Counted from the first letter of the stretch, positions 38,992 through 51,011 are shown. The stretch: DNA of 64,000 nt from Lentibacillus sp. CBA3610 (GCF_013373365.1 NZ_CP035925.1:868001-932000), one strand, 5' to 3'. Made by a program: numbers and translations. Notes: generated from the sequence alone by a model not told the origin.

Positions 38992-39098
38992 ACAATCACT
39001 TCTCCTGCTTTTTGTTTCCAGCTCAGGTGCCCTGCAATTCATGGGACTAACCTCATGCGAGCTTTCATTTTTTCGTACACTTATCCTTTTTGGGTTTC

Positions 39099-39107
39099 AT
39101 TATAGCA
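39099..39107 (-). promoter_or_regulatory. Candidate extended -10 promoter of rqcH
   Basis: On the minus strand TGCTATAAT fits an extended -10 (TGN TATAAT), 108 bp upstream of the rqcH start. The -35 region is poor. Confidence 0.45.
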
Positions 39108-39279
39108 TTTTTCCGGACAAGTCTGCATAGATATTGGTATATAGGTGACGTTCAAATTGATTCTTTTCGGCAGATAGCAAGCCGTGACATATTCCTATCT
39201 GCATCAGTCAGCATAGACTTTTGACATAAGGATCTGACGATAAGCCAAGTTTTCTAAAAGAATCTGGAGGGAATGCTGG

Positions 39280-41934
39280 ATGAAATGGTATCAGATGGAC
39301 GTAGATGTGGTCGAACAAAAATTGCATGTTACAACAAAACAGGGCCTGACAGATAAGCAAGTGAATCAGCGCTGGCAGCAATATGGACCAAACCGTCTGG
39401 AATCGGAGAAAAAGACATCCAAGTGGCTGACTTTTTTGAAGCAATTTCAGGATTTCATGGTGCTGATTCTGCTTGCCGCTACTTTAATCGCAGGTATGCT
39501 GGGGGAATACATCGACGCCATAGCGATTATGATCATCGTACTTGTGAATGGTTTTCTCGGGTATTTTCAGGAGCAAAAAGCAGAAAACTCACTTGCAAAA
39601 TTGAAAGAAATGTCGGCACCGGTTGCTAACGTCTTAAGAAATGGGGCATGGGTGAAAATCCCGTCACAGGAAGTGGTAGTAGGGGATGTTGTACGGTTAA
39701 ACAGTGGTGACCGGATTCCGGCAGATGTTCGAATAACCAGGTCCAACAGTCTGGAAACAGAAGAATCAGCACTAACCGGGGAATCATTACCGGTTATGAA
39801 ACATGCCACAAGCATTACACGGGACAAGCTTGATGCCCAGGATCAAGTGAATATGGGGTTTATGAGTACATTAGTCACACGCGGTTCCGGGACAGGTATT
39901 GTCGTCGGTACCGGTATGAATACAGTAATGGGACAGATTGCTTCGTTAATGGTTACAACGAAGAAAACAACCACACCGCTTGAGCATAAGCTTGCTGAGT
40001 TGGGTAAAATTCTGATTGCTGTGGCGCTGCTCTTGACTGCATTAGTTGTGTTGGCCGGTGTCTATCAGGGTCATCCGGTGTACAATATGTTTCTCGCAGG
40101 TGTGTCACTGGCAGTAGCTGCAATCCCTGAAGGACTGCCGGCCATTGTAACAGTTGCGTTGTCATTGGGCGTTCAGCGGATGATCAGGAAGAAAGCACTC
40201 GTCCGAAAACTATCGGCCGTCGAAACGCTGGGGTGTGCATCGGTTATTTGTTCAGACAAGACAGGCACGATGACGGAAAATCAAATGACGGTGAAAGAAG
40301 TGTATTTGAATGGAAAGACATTATACGTTACAGGTGATGGCTATGATGTGAGCGGTAACGTTTTTTTAAATAACGATAAAGTGGACAGGGATTTTCCCAA
40401 CCTGGATAGGATGTTTTTATATGGAATGCTATGTAACAATGCGTCCCTGATGGTCAAAAAGGGGAAGTATTCAGTTGATGGGGACCCGACAGACGGGGCG
40501 CTGCTCGTTGCTGCCCGAAAGCTTGGCCTGTCGCATCAGATACATGAAAATTACCATGTTATAAAAGAACTGCCGTTTGATTCCGACCGAAAGCGGATGA
40601 GCATGGTAATAGAAGATGAAAATAAAATGCGTTTTTTGATTACAAAGGGGGCACCGGACGTTCTGCTGCCACGATCAAATTACATCATGAAGGAACAAGG
40701 AAGGCAGTTGATGCGGTCTGACGATAAACAGGGAATGGATCAGGCTGTTGATATTATGGCGGATAAAGCGCTTAGAACATTGGCAATTGCTATGAAGCCA
40801 TTGGCAAAAGATGAATCACTGAATCCGGCAACCCTGGAAAAAGACTTAACACTGATTGGCTTGTACGGCATGATGGATCCACCAAGAAAAGAAGTTAAAT
40901 CGGCTATACAGGAATCTCGTGAAGCGGGCATAAAATCAGTCATGATTACCGGTGATCACGAAAAAACCGCACGTGCAATCGCAACAGAACTGAATCTGCT
41001 TCCTGAAAACGGGATGGTTTTGAATGGACAACAATTAAATCATATGTCAGTTACAGAGCTTCGCGAAACAATAGATCAGGTTTATGTTTTTGCAAGAGTT
41101 ACGCCGGAGCATAAATTAAAAATTGTGAAGGCATTCCAGGATGAAGGTCATATTGTAGCCATGACAGGTGATGGTGTTAACGATGCCCCGGCTATTAAAG
41201 CAAGTGATATTGGCATAAGCATGGGTGAAAGCGGAACGGATGTCACGAAAGAAGCGTCATCGCTCGTTTTAATGGATGATAATTTTGCCACCATTAAATC
41301 AGCGATTATCGAAGGCCGTAACATCTATGAAAATATCCGGAAATTTATCCGTTATTTATTGGCATCCAATGTCGGTGAAATTTTAGTAATGCTGCTGGCT
41401 ATGCTAATGGCCATGCCTTTGCCGCTTGTGCCTGTTCAGATTTTGTGGGTGAATCTGGTCACCGACGGATTGCCGGCCATGGCACTTGGATTGGATCAGT
41501 CAGAAGATGATGTGATGAAACGAGGCCCGCGGAATCCAAAAGAAGGCATTTTTGCCAGAGGGCTTGGATTTAAAGTCATCAGCCGAGGCATTTTGATCGG
41601 TGTTGTGGCACTCATCGCATTCATGCTGGCTTATCAGGGAAATCCGGAAAATCTGATTTATGCCCAAACCATTGCGTTTACGACATTGGTTATCGCTCAA
41701 TTGATTCACGTATTCGACTGCCGGAGCGAACATTCCATTTTTGCCCGGAATCCATTTGAAAATAAATATCTGGTGCTTGCTGTTCTGTCGTCTGTTTTAT
41801 TACTGCTGGTTGTCGTTTACTGGGAACCATTACAGCCTATTTTCCATACAACGGCCTTAGGGTTCAGGGATTGGATGCTTGTTCTGGCCTTAAGTTTCCT
41901 CCCAAGCGTTTTCTTTGGCTTTTCCAAAAAATAA
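39280..41934 (+). CDS. P-type Ca2+-transporting ATPase
   Basis: 884-residue P2A-type ATPase that exports calcium (B. subtilis YloB equivalent). The cation-transporter N-terminal domain starts at MKWYQMDV. The TGES actuator motif is in ALTGESLPV, PEGLP in AIPEGLPAIV (Ca-binding M4), the phosphorylated aspartate D326 in CSDKTGTMTENQMT, and the hinge in MTGDGVNDAPAIK. The C-terminal membrane block carries LWVNLVTDGLPA. ATG follows TCTGGAGGGAATG. Transcribed away from rqcH. Confidence 0.95.
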   Translation: MKWYQMDVDVVEQKLHVTTKQGLTDKQVNQRWQQYGPNRLESEKKTSKWLTFLKQFQDFMVLILLAATLIAGMLGEYIDAIAIMIIVLVNGFLGYFQEQKAENSLAKLKEMSAPVANVLRNGAWVKIPSQEVVVGDVVRLNSGDRIPADVRITRSNSLETEESALTGESLPVMKHATSITRDKLDAQDQVNMGFMSTLVTRGSGTGIVVGTGMNTVMGQIASLMVTTKKTTTPLEHKLAELGKILIAVALLLTALVVLAGVYQGHPVYNMFLAGVSLAVAAIPEGLPAIVTVALSLGVQRMIRKKALVRKLSAVETLGCASVICSDKTGTMTENQMTVKEVYLNGKTLYVTGDGYDVSGNVFLNNDKVDRDFPNLDRMFLYGMLCNNASLMVKKGKYSVDGDPTDGALLVAARKLGLSHQIHENYHVIKELPFDSDRKRMSMVIEDENKMRFLITKGAPDVLLPRSNYIMKEQGRQLMRSDDKQGMDQAVDIMADKALRTLAIAMKPLAKDESLNPATLEKDLTLIGLYGMMDPPRKEVKSAIQESREAGIKSVMITGDHEKTARAIATELNLLPENGMVLNGQQLNHMSVTELRETIDQVYVFARVTPEHKLKIVKAFQDEGHIVAMTGDGVNDAPAIKASDIGISMGESGTDVTKEASSLVLMDDNFATIKSAIIEGRNIYENIRKFIRYLLASNVGEILVMLLAMLMAMPLPLVPVQILWVNLVTDGLPAMALGLDQSEDDVMKRGPRNPKEGIFARGLGFKVISRGILIGVVALIAFMLAYQGNPENLIYAQTIAFTTLVIAQLIHVFDCRSEHSIFARNPFENKYLVLAVLSSVLLLLVVVYWEPLQPIFHTTALGFRDWMLVLALSFLPSVFFGFSKK

Positions 41935-41945
41935 TTATGACATTG

Positions 41946-41976
41946 CCCTTCTGCGATAGAAGGGTTTTTATTTTTT
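41946..41976 (+). terminator. Rho-independent terminator after the Ca-ATPase
   Basis: CCCTTC / GAAGGG with a 7-nt loop and a long T-rich tail (TTTTTATTTTTT). Confidence 0.8.
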
Positions 41977-42120
41977 AACTTAAATTGTTATAATTAGGCT
42001 GCTTGCCGTTGTCACAGCTTTTTATATGCTTTGGCTGAAGCGGCCTTGAAAAATGAGGCATATGAGTGAACGACGGGGACGTTTTCTAGTATATTGATCT
42101 TTTTGACACAAAATCCGATA

Positions 42121-42350
42121 TAGCGCGACATAACCAGGCTACCTCCAGCCTATCGGAGTTGGGTGTTCGTTCGTCGCTGCGGAAAAATACTCCCTTTCCG
42201 CGGGGAACGCTTCAGCCTCCTCGTTCGCAAAAACCGCTCGCTGCGGGGTCTTCAGACTGTTCCTTTCCCGCAGGAGTGTCGTATTTTTCCGCAGCTTAGC
42301 GTCGTGTTCTGTCATAGTGAGAGAACATTCAATGTACAGAAAGTCAACAC
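42121..42350. repeat. Composite intergenic repeat, unit A plus linker, in the yloC position
   Basis: A perfect 15-bp inverted pair, GCTGCGGAAAAATAC (42176-42190) and GTATTTTTCCGCAGC (42281-42295), bounds a hairpin unit; GCGACATAACCAG lies upstream and the linker GAGAACATTCAATGTACAGA downstream. The 47541-47770 copy is about 90 percent identical in the same orientation. Open frames inside the repeat are not genes. Confidence 0.85.
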
Positions 42351-42354
42351 CAGC

Positions 42355-42571
42355 GTAGGAAATACACGGAGACTCCAGCGGGAGGATAGGCATAGTGGAG
42401 ACCCGCAGTGCGCCAGCATCTTTTCTGCGAGGAGTGCTGCTTCTCCGCAAAGTCTTGCAACACGACGGAGCCACGAGGAGGGCACAGCCGCCCGCGGAAA
42501 GCGGAGTTGTATTTCCGGAGGCGGTATCACAGTACTCAAATATCTTAGGGCAAACAAAATTTACGAAAAAA
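42355..42571. repeat. Composite intergenic repeat, unit B with inserted module
   Basis: GGAAATACA (42358-42366) and TGTATTTCC (42508-42516) bound the unit. It holds GGAGACTCCAGCGGGAGGAT, then a module of about 60 bp (CTTTTCTGCGAGGAGTGCTG ... TTGCAACACGACGGAG) that also occurs inverted at 55573-55635, then CACGAGGAGGGCACAGCCG and GCGGAAAGCGGAG. The right flank GTATCACAGTACTCAAATAT and CAAAATTTACG matches the other copies. From 42572 to remA nothing else is recognisable apart from AT-rich sequence. Confidence 0.8.
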
Positions 42572-42705
42572 GCCTTTCGGAAAGGTCCGAAATCAAAGAA
42601 TAAGTCCAGATTTAGAAGTAAACGGTTGTATTCGGGTGTTTATTTAATCTATAATGGATTCTATAATTACATAGAATAATAGTGAGTCACATAGGGGGAG
42701 CCAAT

Positions 42706-43608
<903 letters not shown>

Positions 43609-43609
43609 T

Positions 43610-43819
43610 ATGTCAATGCTGGAGCCATCCATTGATGATCTACAAACAAAAATTAAATCCAAGTACACACTCGTCACAATATCTGCCAAACGGGCCCGAC
43701 AAATCAGGGAACAGGATAAAGAAGTACTTGTGGATGAACCGAAATCAAACAAATATGTCGGGTTGGCCCTTGAAGAAATCATGGCGGATAAGCTATATGT
43801 AAAAGAAGATAATGATTAA
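43610..43819 (+). CDS. rpoZ: RNA polymerase omega subunit
   Basis: 69-residue omega chain that stabilises the beta-prime subunit. [20 protein letters not shown] and [14 protein letters not shown] are diagnostic, followed by [12 protein letters not shown] follows GGAGGAATA one base after the gmk stop. Terminator downstream. Confidence 0.93.
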   Translation: MSMLEPSIDDLQTKIKSKYTLVTISAKRARQIREQDKEVLVDEPKSNKYVGLALEEIMADKLYVKEDND

Positions 43820-43826
43820 TCCTGAT

Positions 43827-43866
43827 GACCCTCGCGCCTTCTTCACCTGCGGGGGTCTGATTTTTA
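43827..43866 (+). terminator. Rho-independent terminator after rpoZ
   Basis: GACCCTCGC pairs with GCGGGGGTC (one G-U) and is followed by TGATTTTT. Confidence 0.7.
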
Positions 43867-43916
43867 GGTTTTCAAAGGTATCGTTGATAATATTCAAATA
43901 ATCTGGGGGAAGCCAT

Positions 43917-45124
43917 ATGATTCAGAATAAAAATATACTACTGGGTGTTTCAGGTGGGATAGCAGCATATAAGGCGTGTGCTTTAACGAGTAAGTTAACG
44001 CAGCAAGGTGCGGACGTGAAAGTCATTATGACAGAAAACGCAGCAAAATTTGTATCCCCGCTGACTTTCCAGGCTTTATCACGAAACCCGGTCCATATCG
44101 ATACGTTTGATGAAAAGGACCCGAGTAAAGTTGCGCATATTGATTTGGCCGATTGGGCTGATATGACAATTCTTGCACCGGCAACAGCCAATCTGATCGG
44201 AAAATTAGCGGGCGGAATAGCTGATGATATGCTTTCAACTGTGCTGCTTGCGACACAATCCAGTGTTTATATTGCGCCGGCCATGAATGTTCATATGTAC
44301 GCACATCCAGCCGTCATGGAAAATATGAAGCAGCTGGATTCGTGGGGCTACCATTTCATTGAGCCCGGAGCCGGCTATCTGGCATGCGGATATGTCGGTA
44401 AAGGGAGATTGGAAGAGCCGGAAACCATTATTGAAGTAGTTGATCAGCACCAGGATCGTAATGCTTTATTTTCAGGCAAAAAAGTCCTGATTTCTGCTGG
44501 TCCCACACAGGAACAAGTTGATCCTGTGCGGTTTTTTACGAATCGGTCGTCAGGCAAAATGGGCTTTGCACTGGCTGAAAGAGCGGCTGAATTGGGAGCA
44601 GAGGTTACCTTGGTGGCAGGTCCGGTCAGTCTGGAGATCAAAAACCAACAGATAAAACGGATTGATGTTGTAACCGCCAAAGACATGTATGAAGCGATGC
44701 ATGAGCACTTTCCGGCAAATGATATTGTTATTAAAGCTGCTGCTGTTGCTGACTACCGCCCGAAGCAAATTCATGAGGAAAAAATGAAGAAACAGTCTGA
44801 TGATTGGCATGTGGAGATGGAGAGGACACAGGATATTCTGCAGTCACTCGGTGACATAAAAGAGCACCAATTTCTGGCGGGATTTGCAGCTGAGACAACG
44901 GATCCTGTCGAGTATGGCATAGCCAAATTACAGAAAGAAAAACCTGGGATGCCATCATTGTTAATAAATGTCGCAGCTGAGGGCTGGATTTGCCGGTGAT
45001 ACACATGGTGACATATATCAATAAATCACAGGAGAAAGAGGACATTACACTGAGGTCAAAACAGGAAATCGCTGACGAAATATTTTTATTAATATCCCGT
45101 GATATGAAGGATGAGGCTAAGTGA
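43917..45124 (+). pseudogene. coaBC: CoaBC, phosphopantothenoylcysteine synthetase/decarboxylase (3' end frameshifted)
   Basis: Bifunctional coenzyme A synthesis enzyme. The N-terminal FMN decarboxylase (CoaC) shows LLGVSGGIAAYKA, the catalytic His in VAHIDLADWAD, APATANLIGK, PAMNVHMYAHP and the substrate-clamp cysteine ACGYVGKGRL. The CoaB domain shows [26 protein letters not shown] and [11 protein letters not shown]. The frame is intact for 350 codons; a single indel near 44975 shifts to AAEGAGFAGDTHMVTYINK and the tail IADEIFLLISRDMKDEAK, TGA 45122-45124. The stop overlaps the GTG of priA. Confidence 0.93.
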
Positions 45125-47535
45125 ATATTGCGAAAGTGATTGTGGATGTTCCCGCCAGTTCGATTAACCAGACATTCGATTACCGGATACCTGAGCGGTT
45201 TCAGGAGATGCTGCAGCCAGGAATGCGTGTCATTGTTCCCTTTGGTCCGAGGAAGATAATGGGCTATGTCGTTGAGCGGGTCAGCGAATCTTCCTTCGAT
45301 CATTTAAAAGATATCAGCGACATACTTGATTTGACCCCAATTTTGACTGGAGAATGCTGGATTCTGGGTAAAATGGCTGGCAGAGGAGACATTAAGTTTG
45401 TATATTACCGCTTATCAGGCCATGCTCCCCAGGTACTGAAGGCCAAATTATAAAAAAGAAACTGGGAGCGGTTGACAAGTGATCTCCTTCCCGGGCAGCT
45501 TGAAGCACTTTTTGCCGGAGGGATTTTGTATCATATTGAAAGAGCTGGCGAATGCCAGGTTAGTTTTTATCAGGTACAAAAGGCGATCCAGGATGGTGAT
45601 GTTGCTGTTCACTATCTGGTTAAATCACGCGTTACGACAAAGTACGTTACTTATCTGAAACCTGCATGCGAGGTACATATGCTTGCAGAAGCACTTGAAG
45701 ATATGTCCAATAAAGCCCGCAAACAAAAAGAAATTCTTGCTCACTTTGTTGATCAGCCGGATGAAATAGAGCTTAATGATATTCTGAAAATGTTCGGGAC
45801 AACAAGGTCCACTATCAACGCATTGCTGGATAAAGGACTGCTTGCATCATTTAAAAAGGAAGTTTACCGAAACCCGTATGATGATAATGCATTTGAACAA
45901 ACAACGGCTTTGGAGTTGACACAGCAGCAACAGGAAGTTATTGAACCGATAAAAGAAGATATAAAGGAGAACCGGCATGATGTGTTCCTGCTGCATGGTG
46001 TAACCGGCAGCGGAAAAACCGAAATCTACTTACAGGCAATCCAGGATGTTATCGATAAAGGGGAAGAAGCCATCGTGCTGGTCCCGGAAATTTCGTTGAC
46101 ACCGCAAATGGTCAAACGATTCAAGGGAAGATTTGGATCCAATGTTGCTGTCTTACATAGTGCCTTATCATACGGGGAAAAATATGATGAATGGCGGCGG
46201 GTCCACCGTAAAGAGGTACAAGTCGTGGTAGGTGCCCGGTCAGCTGTTTTTGCCCCGTTTGAAAATCTGGGTATTATCATTATTGATGAGGAACACGAAA
46301 ACAGCTATAAACAGGAAGACCAGCCACGCTATCATGCGCGTGATGCAGCTATTCACCGCGGGGAATACCACCAATGTCCTGTTTTACTCGGCAGTGCTAC
46401 ACCGACATTGGAGTCCTATGCAAGAGCACAAAAAGGTGTCTATAAGCTGGGCACCTTGACTAAACGGACTAATGAGAAAGCGATGCCTGAAGTTGATATT
46501 GTAGATATGCGACAAGAGTTGCATGCGGGAAACCGTTCGATGTTTTCCCGAAGTCTAAAAGAAAATATGGAGCAGCGCATCAATCGCGGTGAACAGGTTG
46601 TCCTGTTATTAAACCGGCGCGGGTACTCAACGTTTGTCATGTGCCGGGAATGTGGTCATGTGAAAGAATGCCCCGCATTGTGATATCGCCCCTGACATTT
46701 CAAAACACATAATCAGCTTAAATGTCACTAACTGCTCCTATTGAAGAACAATGCCGATGTATTGCCCTTCCTGCAGCAGTGATCTGATCCGCTTTTTTGG
46801 GACAGGTACACAACGTATAGAGGAAGCGTTAACGCAGCTCCTTCCCGAAGCAAGGGTTTTGCGAATGGATGTTGATACGACACGACGAAAAGGAGCACAT
46901 GAAAAACTGCTTAACCAATTTGCCAATCAAGAAGCGGATATATTGCTCGGGACTCAAATGATTGCAAAAGGGCTTGATTTTGAAAATGTAACCCTTGTCG
47001 GTGTGTTGACGGCTGATTCTATGCTGCACCTGCCGGATTTCCGCTCTTCTGAAAAAACATTTCAGCTCCTGACACAGGTGAGCGGACGGGGCAGGAGACA
47101 TGAATTGCCCGGTGAAGTCATCGTCCAGGACTTATACACCGGAACATTACAGGTATTGACTTGCCAGCAGGTAATGATTTTTTGCAGTTTTATAAGCAGG
47201 AAATGCAAGTGCGCAAAAAATTTCAATACCCGCCATTTGTGTTTTTGACATTAATAACGGTTTCTCATCAGAATCATGTCACAGCAGTGCAATCGACACA
47301 ACAGATCGTGAAAAGTTTATGGAAATATGTTCAGGAGGATACAGTTATTCTCGGACCAACACCGTCACCAATCGCCCGGATGAAAGATAGATATCGTTAT
47401 CAATGCATGATAAAATACAAGCACGAACCCAACTTAAGACGACTAATCAAAAAAATCATCCAGCAATTTGATGATGAGGTACGTAAAAACGATTTACAAA
47501 TAACAGTTGATATGCAGCCATATCAGTTAATGTAG
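45121..47535 (+). pseudogene. priA: Primosomal helicase PriA (frameshifted as sequenced)
   Basis: Restarts stalled forks. A GTG start gives NIAKVIVDVPASSINQTFDYRIPE and then the 3'-DNA-binding domain. Indels at about 45340-45470 break that region. A 403-codon intact block holds Walker A GVTGSGKTEIYLQ, Walker B IIIDEEHENSYKQ and GSATPTLESYA, and the first zinc cysteines CRECGHVKEC. Further indels occur at 46680-46750 (zinc domain CHYC, CPSC) and at 47110-47165. RMDVDTTRRKGAHEK, ILLGTQMIAKGLDF, SGRGRRHELPGEV and a C-terminal QFYKQEM...MQPYQLM follow. Normal total span of about 805 codons. Confidence 0.93.
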
Positions 47536-47540
47536 CCATA

Positions 47541-47868
47541 TAGTGTGACATAACCAGCCTACCTCCAGTCTATCGGGGTTGGGTGCTCGTTCGTCGCTGC
47601 GGAAAAACACTCCCTTTCCGCGGGGACGCTTCAAGCCTCCTCGCTCGCAAAAACCGCCGCTGCGGGGTCTTCAGACAGTTCCTTTCCTGCAGAAGTGTCG
47701 TGTTTTCCGCAGCTTAGCGTCGTGTTCTGTCATAGCGAGAGAACATTCAATGTACAGAAAGTCAACACTAACGGAGCGTATTTCCGAAGCGGTGTCATTA
47801 CACTCAAGTTTTTCAGTATGTCGCAGTTTGTATCAATTATGAACAAAGCAACAAAATTTACGATAAGA
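47541..47868. repeat. Composite intergenic repeat in the def position between priA and fmt
   Basis: Direct-repeat partner of 42121-42350: GTGACATAACCAGCCTACCTCC, GCTGCGGAAAAACAC (47596-47610), GTGTTTTCCGCAGC (47700-47713), CGTCGTGTTCTGTCATAG and GAGAACATTCAATGTACAGA occur in the same order. Only the right end of unit B remains (ACGGAGCGTATTTCCG, then TCAGTATGTCGCAGTTT and CAACAAAATTTACG). Open frames in it are not genes. Confidence 0.85.
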
Positions 47869-47904
47869 GTCATGTGAAAACAACCAAAAAGAAGGGAGCG
47901 GCAA

Positions 47905-48849
47905 ATGATGAAACGAATTGTTTTTATGGGGACACCTGATTTTTCAGTGCCAATTCTTGAATCACTTATGCAGACAGAGCATGAACTTGTTTTGGTTGTA
48001 ACCCAGCCGGACCGTCCTAAAGGCCGGAAAAAAATCATCACCGCGCCGCCTGTTAAAGAGACGGCGGAAAAATATGATATTCCTGTACTGCAGCCGAAAA
48101 AACTGAAAGATGAATATAAAAAAATTCTTGCTTATGAACCTGATATCATCATAACAGCAGCCTATGGTCAAATTTTGCCAAAGGAACTGCTTGACACTCC
48201 TGAATTCGGCTGTATTAATGTTCATGCATCACTATTGCCTGAGCTCAGAGGCGGTGCTCCGATTCACTATGCCATTTTGGAAGGGAAACAGGAAACGGGT
48301 ATTACGATTATGTATATGGCTGAGAAACTCGATGCCGGTGATATTATCGCACAGGAGACTGTGTCAATTGCTGCCAGTGATCATGTTGGGACGTTACACG
48401 ATAAATTATCCCAAACCGGAGCCAGTCTTTTGACCGGCACATTACCTGACATTTTTTCCGGGGAAATCGCACCTGTCAGTCAGGATGAAAGTCTTGCAAC
48501 ATTTGCTTTTAATATAAAACGTGATCAGGAAAAAATAGATTGGCATAACGCACATAATGATATTTATAATCATATTAGGGGACTTCATCCCTGGCCGGTT
48601 GCCTTCACGATACATGATGGTAATGTCATGAAAATCTGGTGGGGTGAAATGGATGATAACACCTATCAGGGCACACCCGGAGAAATTGTTCAAATCATTG
48701 ATAATGAAGCTTTTGTGGTTGTTTGCGGTAACCAAAAAGGAATCCGGATAACAGAGATCCAGCCGGCAGGCAAAAAGCGGATGACAGTCAAACAATATTT
48801 GCAAGGATCTCCTGATAGGATTAAGACTGGTACTGTAATGGGTGATTAA
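47905..48849 (+). CDS. fmt: Methionyl-tRNA formyltransferase
   Basis: Formylates initiator Met-tRNA. 314 residues (ATG 47905; the next ATG at 47908 is equally plausible, both after GGGAGCGG). Folate-binding and catalytic marks: [59 protein letters not shown] and the C-terminal OB-fold domain from about 205. In B. subtilis def lies just upstream; here that place is taken by a repeat. Confidence 0.95.
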   Translation: MMKRIVFMGTPDFSVPILESLMQTEHELVLVVTQPDRPKGRKKIITAPPVKETAEKYDIPVLQPKKLKDEYKKILAYEPDIIITAAYGQILPKELLDTPEFGCINVHASLLPELRGGAPIHYAILEGKQETGITIMYMAEKLDAGDIIAQETVSIAASDHVGTLHDKLSQTGASLLTGTLPDIFSGEIAPVSQDESLATFAFNIKRDQEKIDWHNAHNDIYNHIRGLHPWPVAFTIHDGNVMKIWWGEMDDNTYQGTPGEIVQIIDNEAFVVVCGNQKGIRITEIQPAGKKRMTVKQYLQGSPDRIKTGTVMGD

Positions 48850-50196
48850 ATGGAAAATTTTCAGGTAAGAGAAGCAGTCGTTGATTTGCTTGTACGTATT
48901 GAACAGGACAGCGGTTTCAGTCATTTATTGATTGATCACGAAATCAAATCACGAAACATACCACCGAAAGATGAAGCACTGATGACAGAGATCGTTTATG
49001 GCACTATCCAGCGCAAGTTAACCCTGGACTATTATTTGGAGGGTTTCGTGGATATAAGGAAAAAGATAAAGCCCTGGGTACGTATGCTGCTCCGGATGTC
49101 TGTCTATCAGATGCAATACTTGGACAAAGTACCGGATCACGCTGTCATACATGAAGCGGTTGAAATTGCCAAACATCGTGGACATAAAGGAATTGCTTCG
49201 TTTGTTAATGGTGTTCTCAGGAGTCTCCAGCGAAAAGGCATTCCGGATACAACGGTTATTCCCGATAAGGCAGAACGGCTTGCGGTTGAAACAAGTCACC
49301 CTGAATGGCTTGTCAAACGCTGGATAGACATGTATGGTTTTGATATAACATATGATATGTGTCATGCAAATCTGGAAAGAAAACCATCATCCATCCGAAT
49401 CCAGCCGCTAAAGATCACCCGCGAAGCAGTCATGGACGAGCTTCACGAACTAGGATTTGAAACAAGAAAATCTGATTTTTCCAATCAAGGCGTTGTTATT
49501 GATCACGGGAATATTTTGCGGACAAGACTTTTCGAGCAAGGTTATGTGACCATTCAGGATCAAAGTTCAATGCTGGTAACAGAAATGCTTGATGCAGATC
49601 CCGGTATGACTGTGCTGGATGCCTGCAGTGCGCCAGGCGGTAAAGTGACACATACCGCGGAGAAAATGGAAAATGAAGGCTCCATCAATGCCTATGACCT
49701 TCATGCAAAGAAAGCCAAACAGATCCAAAAGAAAGCTGCGGAACTGGATTTAACCATTATTGATGCTAAAGTTGGTGATGCGCGGAAATTGCAGGAACAA
49801 CATGAAAAGGAAACCTTTGACCGGATTTTAATCGATGCCCCATGTACAGGCTTCGGTGTCATACGCGGGAAACCGGACATTAAATATAATAAGCAGAAAG
49901 ATAATGTTGGACGTTTAGCTCGGATTCAGGCTGATATACTGGATCATGTGGCCCCTTTATTGAAAAAGGGCGGATTGTTGATATACAGTACTTGTACTGT
50001 TGATAAAACAGAGAATGATGACATAGCAGAGAATTTTTTAGCACGAAACCCGAATTTTATTGTAGACCCAGGCTTTTTTGAACAATTACCGGCCATGATT
50101 CAAGCTTCACCAGGATGTTCTGAAATCGGTTTGCAGTTATTTCCACAAACGTTTTCGACTGACGGGTTTTTTATGACTAGGATAAAACGCGTATAA
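48850..50196 (+). CDS. rsmB: 16S rRNA (cytosine-967-C5) methyltransferase RsmB
   Basis: 448 residues. An N-terminal NusB-like domain (REAVVDLLVRIEQDSGFSH ... RMLLRMSVYQMQYL) is followed by a SAM-dependent m5C methyltransferase domain: VLDACSAPGGKVTH, DAPCTGFGVIRGKPDIK (catalytic PC) and YSTCTVDKTEND (second cysteine). It starts at the base after the fmt stop. rlmN, which follows in B. subtilis, is absent; prpC comes next after 49 bp. Confidence 0.94.
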   Translation: MENFQVREAVVDLLVRIEQDSGFSHLLIDHEIKSRNIPPKDEALMTEIVYGTIQRKLTLDYYLEGFVDIRKKIKPWVRMLLRMSVYQMQYLDKVPDHAVIHEAVEIAKHRGHKGIASFVNGVLRSLQRKGIPDTTVIPDKAERLAVETSHPEWLVKRWIDMYGFDITYDMCHANLERKPSSIRIQPLKITREAVMDELHELGFETRKSDFSNQGVVIDHGNILRTRLFEQGYVTIQDQSSMLVTEMLDADPGMTVLDACSAPGGKVTHTAEKMENEGSINAYDLHAKKAKQIQKKAAELDLTIIDAKVGDARKLQEQHEKETFDRILIDAPCTGFGVIRGKPDIKYNKQKDNVGRLARIQADILDHVAPLLKKGGLLIYSTCTVDKTENDDIAENFLARNPNFIVDPGFFEQLPAMIQASPGCSEIGLQLFPQTFSTDGFFMTRIKRV

Positions 50197-50245
50197 CCAT
50201 TTGTACACGTTATAAACGAACTGTTTACCGTTGAGAGGTGAAAAG

Positions 50246-51011
50246 ATGAGAGGACATTTTCAGACAGACCAGGGACAAATCAGGGATCATAATGAAGATG
50301 CCGGCGGAATATTTTATAATCAGTCAGGTCAGATGCTGGCAGTTATTGCTGATGGTATGGGCGGTCATCAGGCTGGGGATGTAGCCAGCCAAATGGCGAC
50401 ATCGTTTATTCAGGGTAAATGGGAGGAAGCGGACACCTTCGATTTAGCTGACACAACAGAAACCTGGTTAAAAGAGAATATGCAGGAAATGAATCGCACG
50501 TTATTGGAGCATGCTCAGGAAAATGAAGAATGTGCAGGTATGGGGACAACAGTCGTAGCCGCCGTTTGCACGGAAACGTTTACTGCTGTTGCGCATATTG
50601 GTGACAGCCGATGTTATCTTCTGAATGAAGATGGATTCAGACAAATTAACGGAAAGATCACTCACTTGGTGAATGAAACTCGTTCGAATCCGGCCCAGAA
50701 TCAGTAAAGGAGATGGCAGAACAGCACCCCCCCAAAAAATGTTTTGCTGAAGGCACTTGGAACAGGAAACGGATATAATCGCCGATTGTCCAGTCAATCG
50801 AATGGAAACCGACAGCAAAACTTCTGTATGCTCTGATGGTTTGACCGATAAATTAACGGATGAAGAGCTTTTATCATTTATCCAAAAAGACCAGGATATC
50901 GCAGCAACCGGTAATGAAATGGTTGAACTTGCCAATGAACGGGGCGGCGAGGATAACATATCCCTTATTATTGTACATCATGAGGGTCGAGTGGAAGAGG
51001 GTGATGGATAA
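50246..51011 (+). pseudogene. prpC: PrpC, PP2C-type Ser/Thr protein phosphatase (frameshifted as sequenced)
   Basis: Partner phosphatase of PrkC. ATG 50246 follows AGAGGTG at 6 nt. The metal-binding motifs RDHNEDAGGIF, ADGMGGHQAGDVAS, GMGTTVVAA and HIGDSRCYLL are intact. Between about 50640 and 50740 there are several indels, some in homopolymers (CCCCCCCAAAAAA). The C-terminal part CSDGLTDKLTDEEL and NERGGEDNISLIIV returns in frame. The stop shares a base with the prkC ATG (TAATG). Confidence 0.92.

Noticed and set aside
42163..42679. Open frames of 80-150 codons on both strands at 42.1-42.7 kb
   Set aside because: They lie inside hairpin repeats, read the same repeat in all frames, and have arginine/serine-rich nonsense composition and no ribosome-binding sites.
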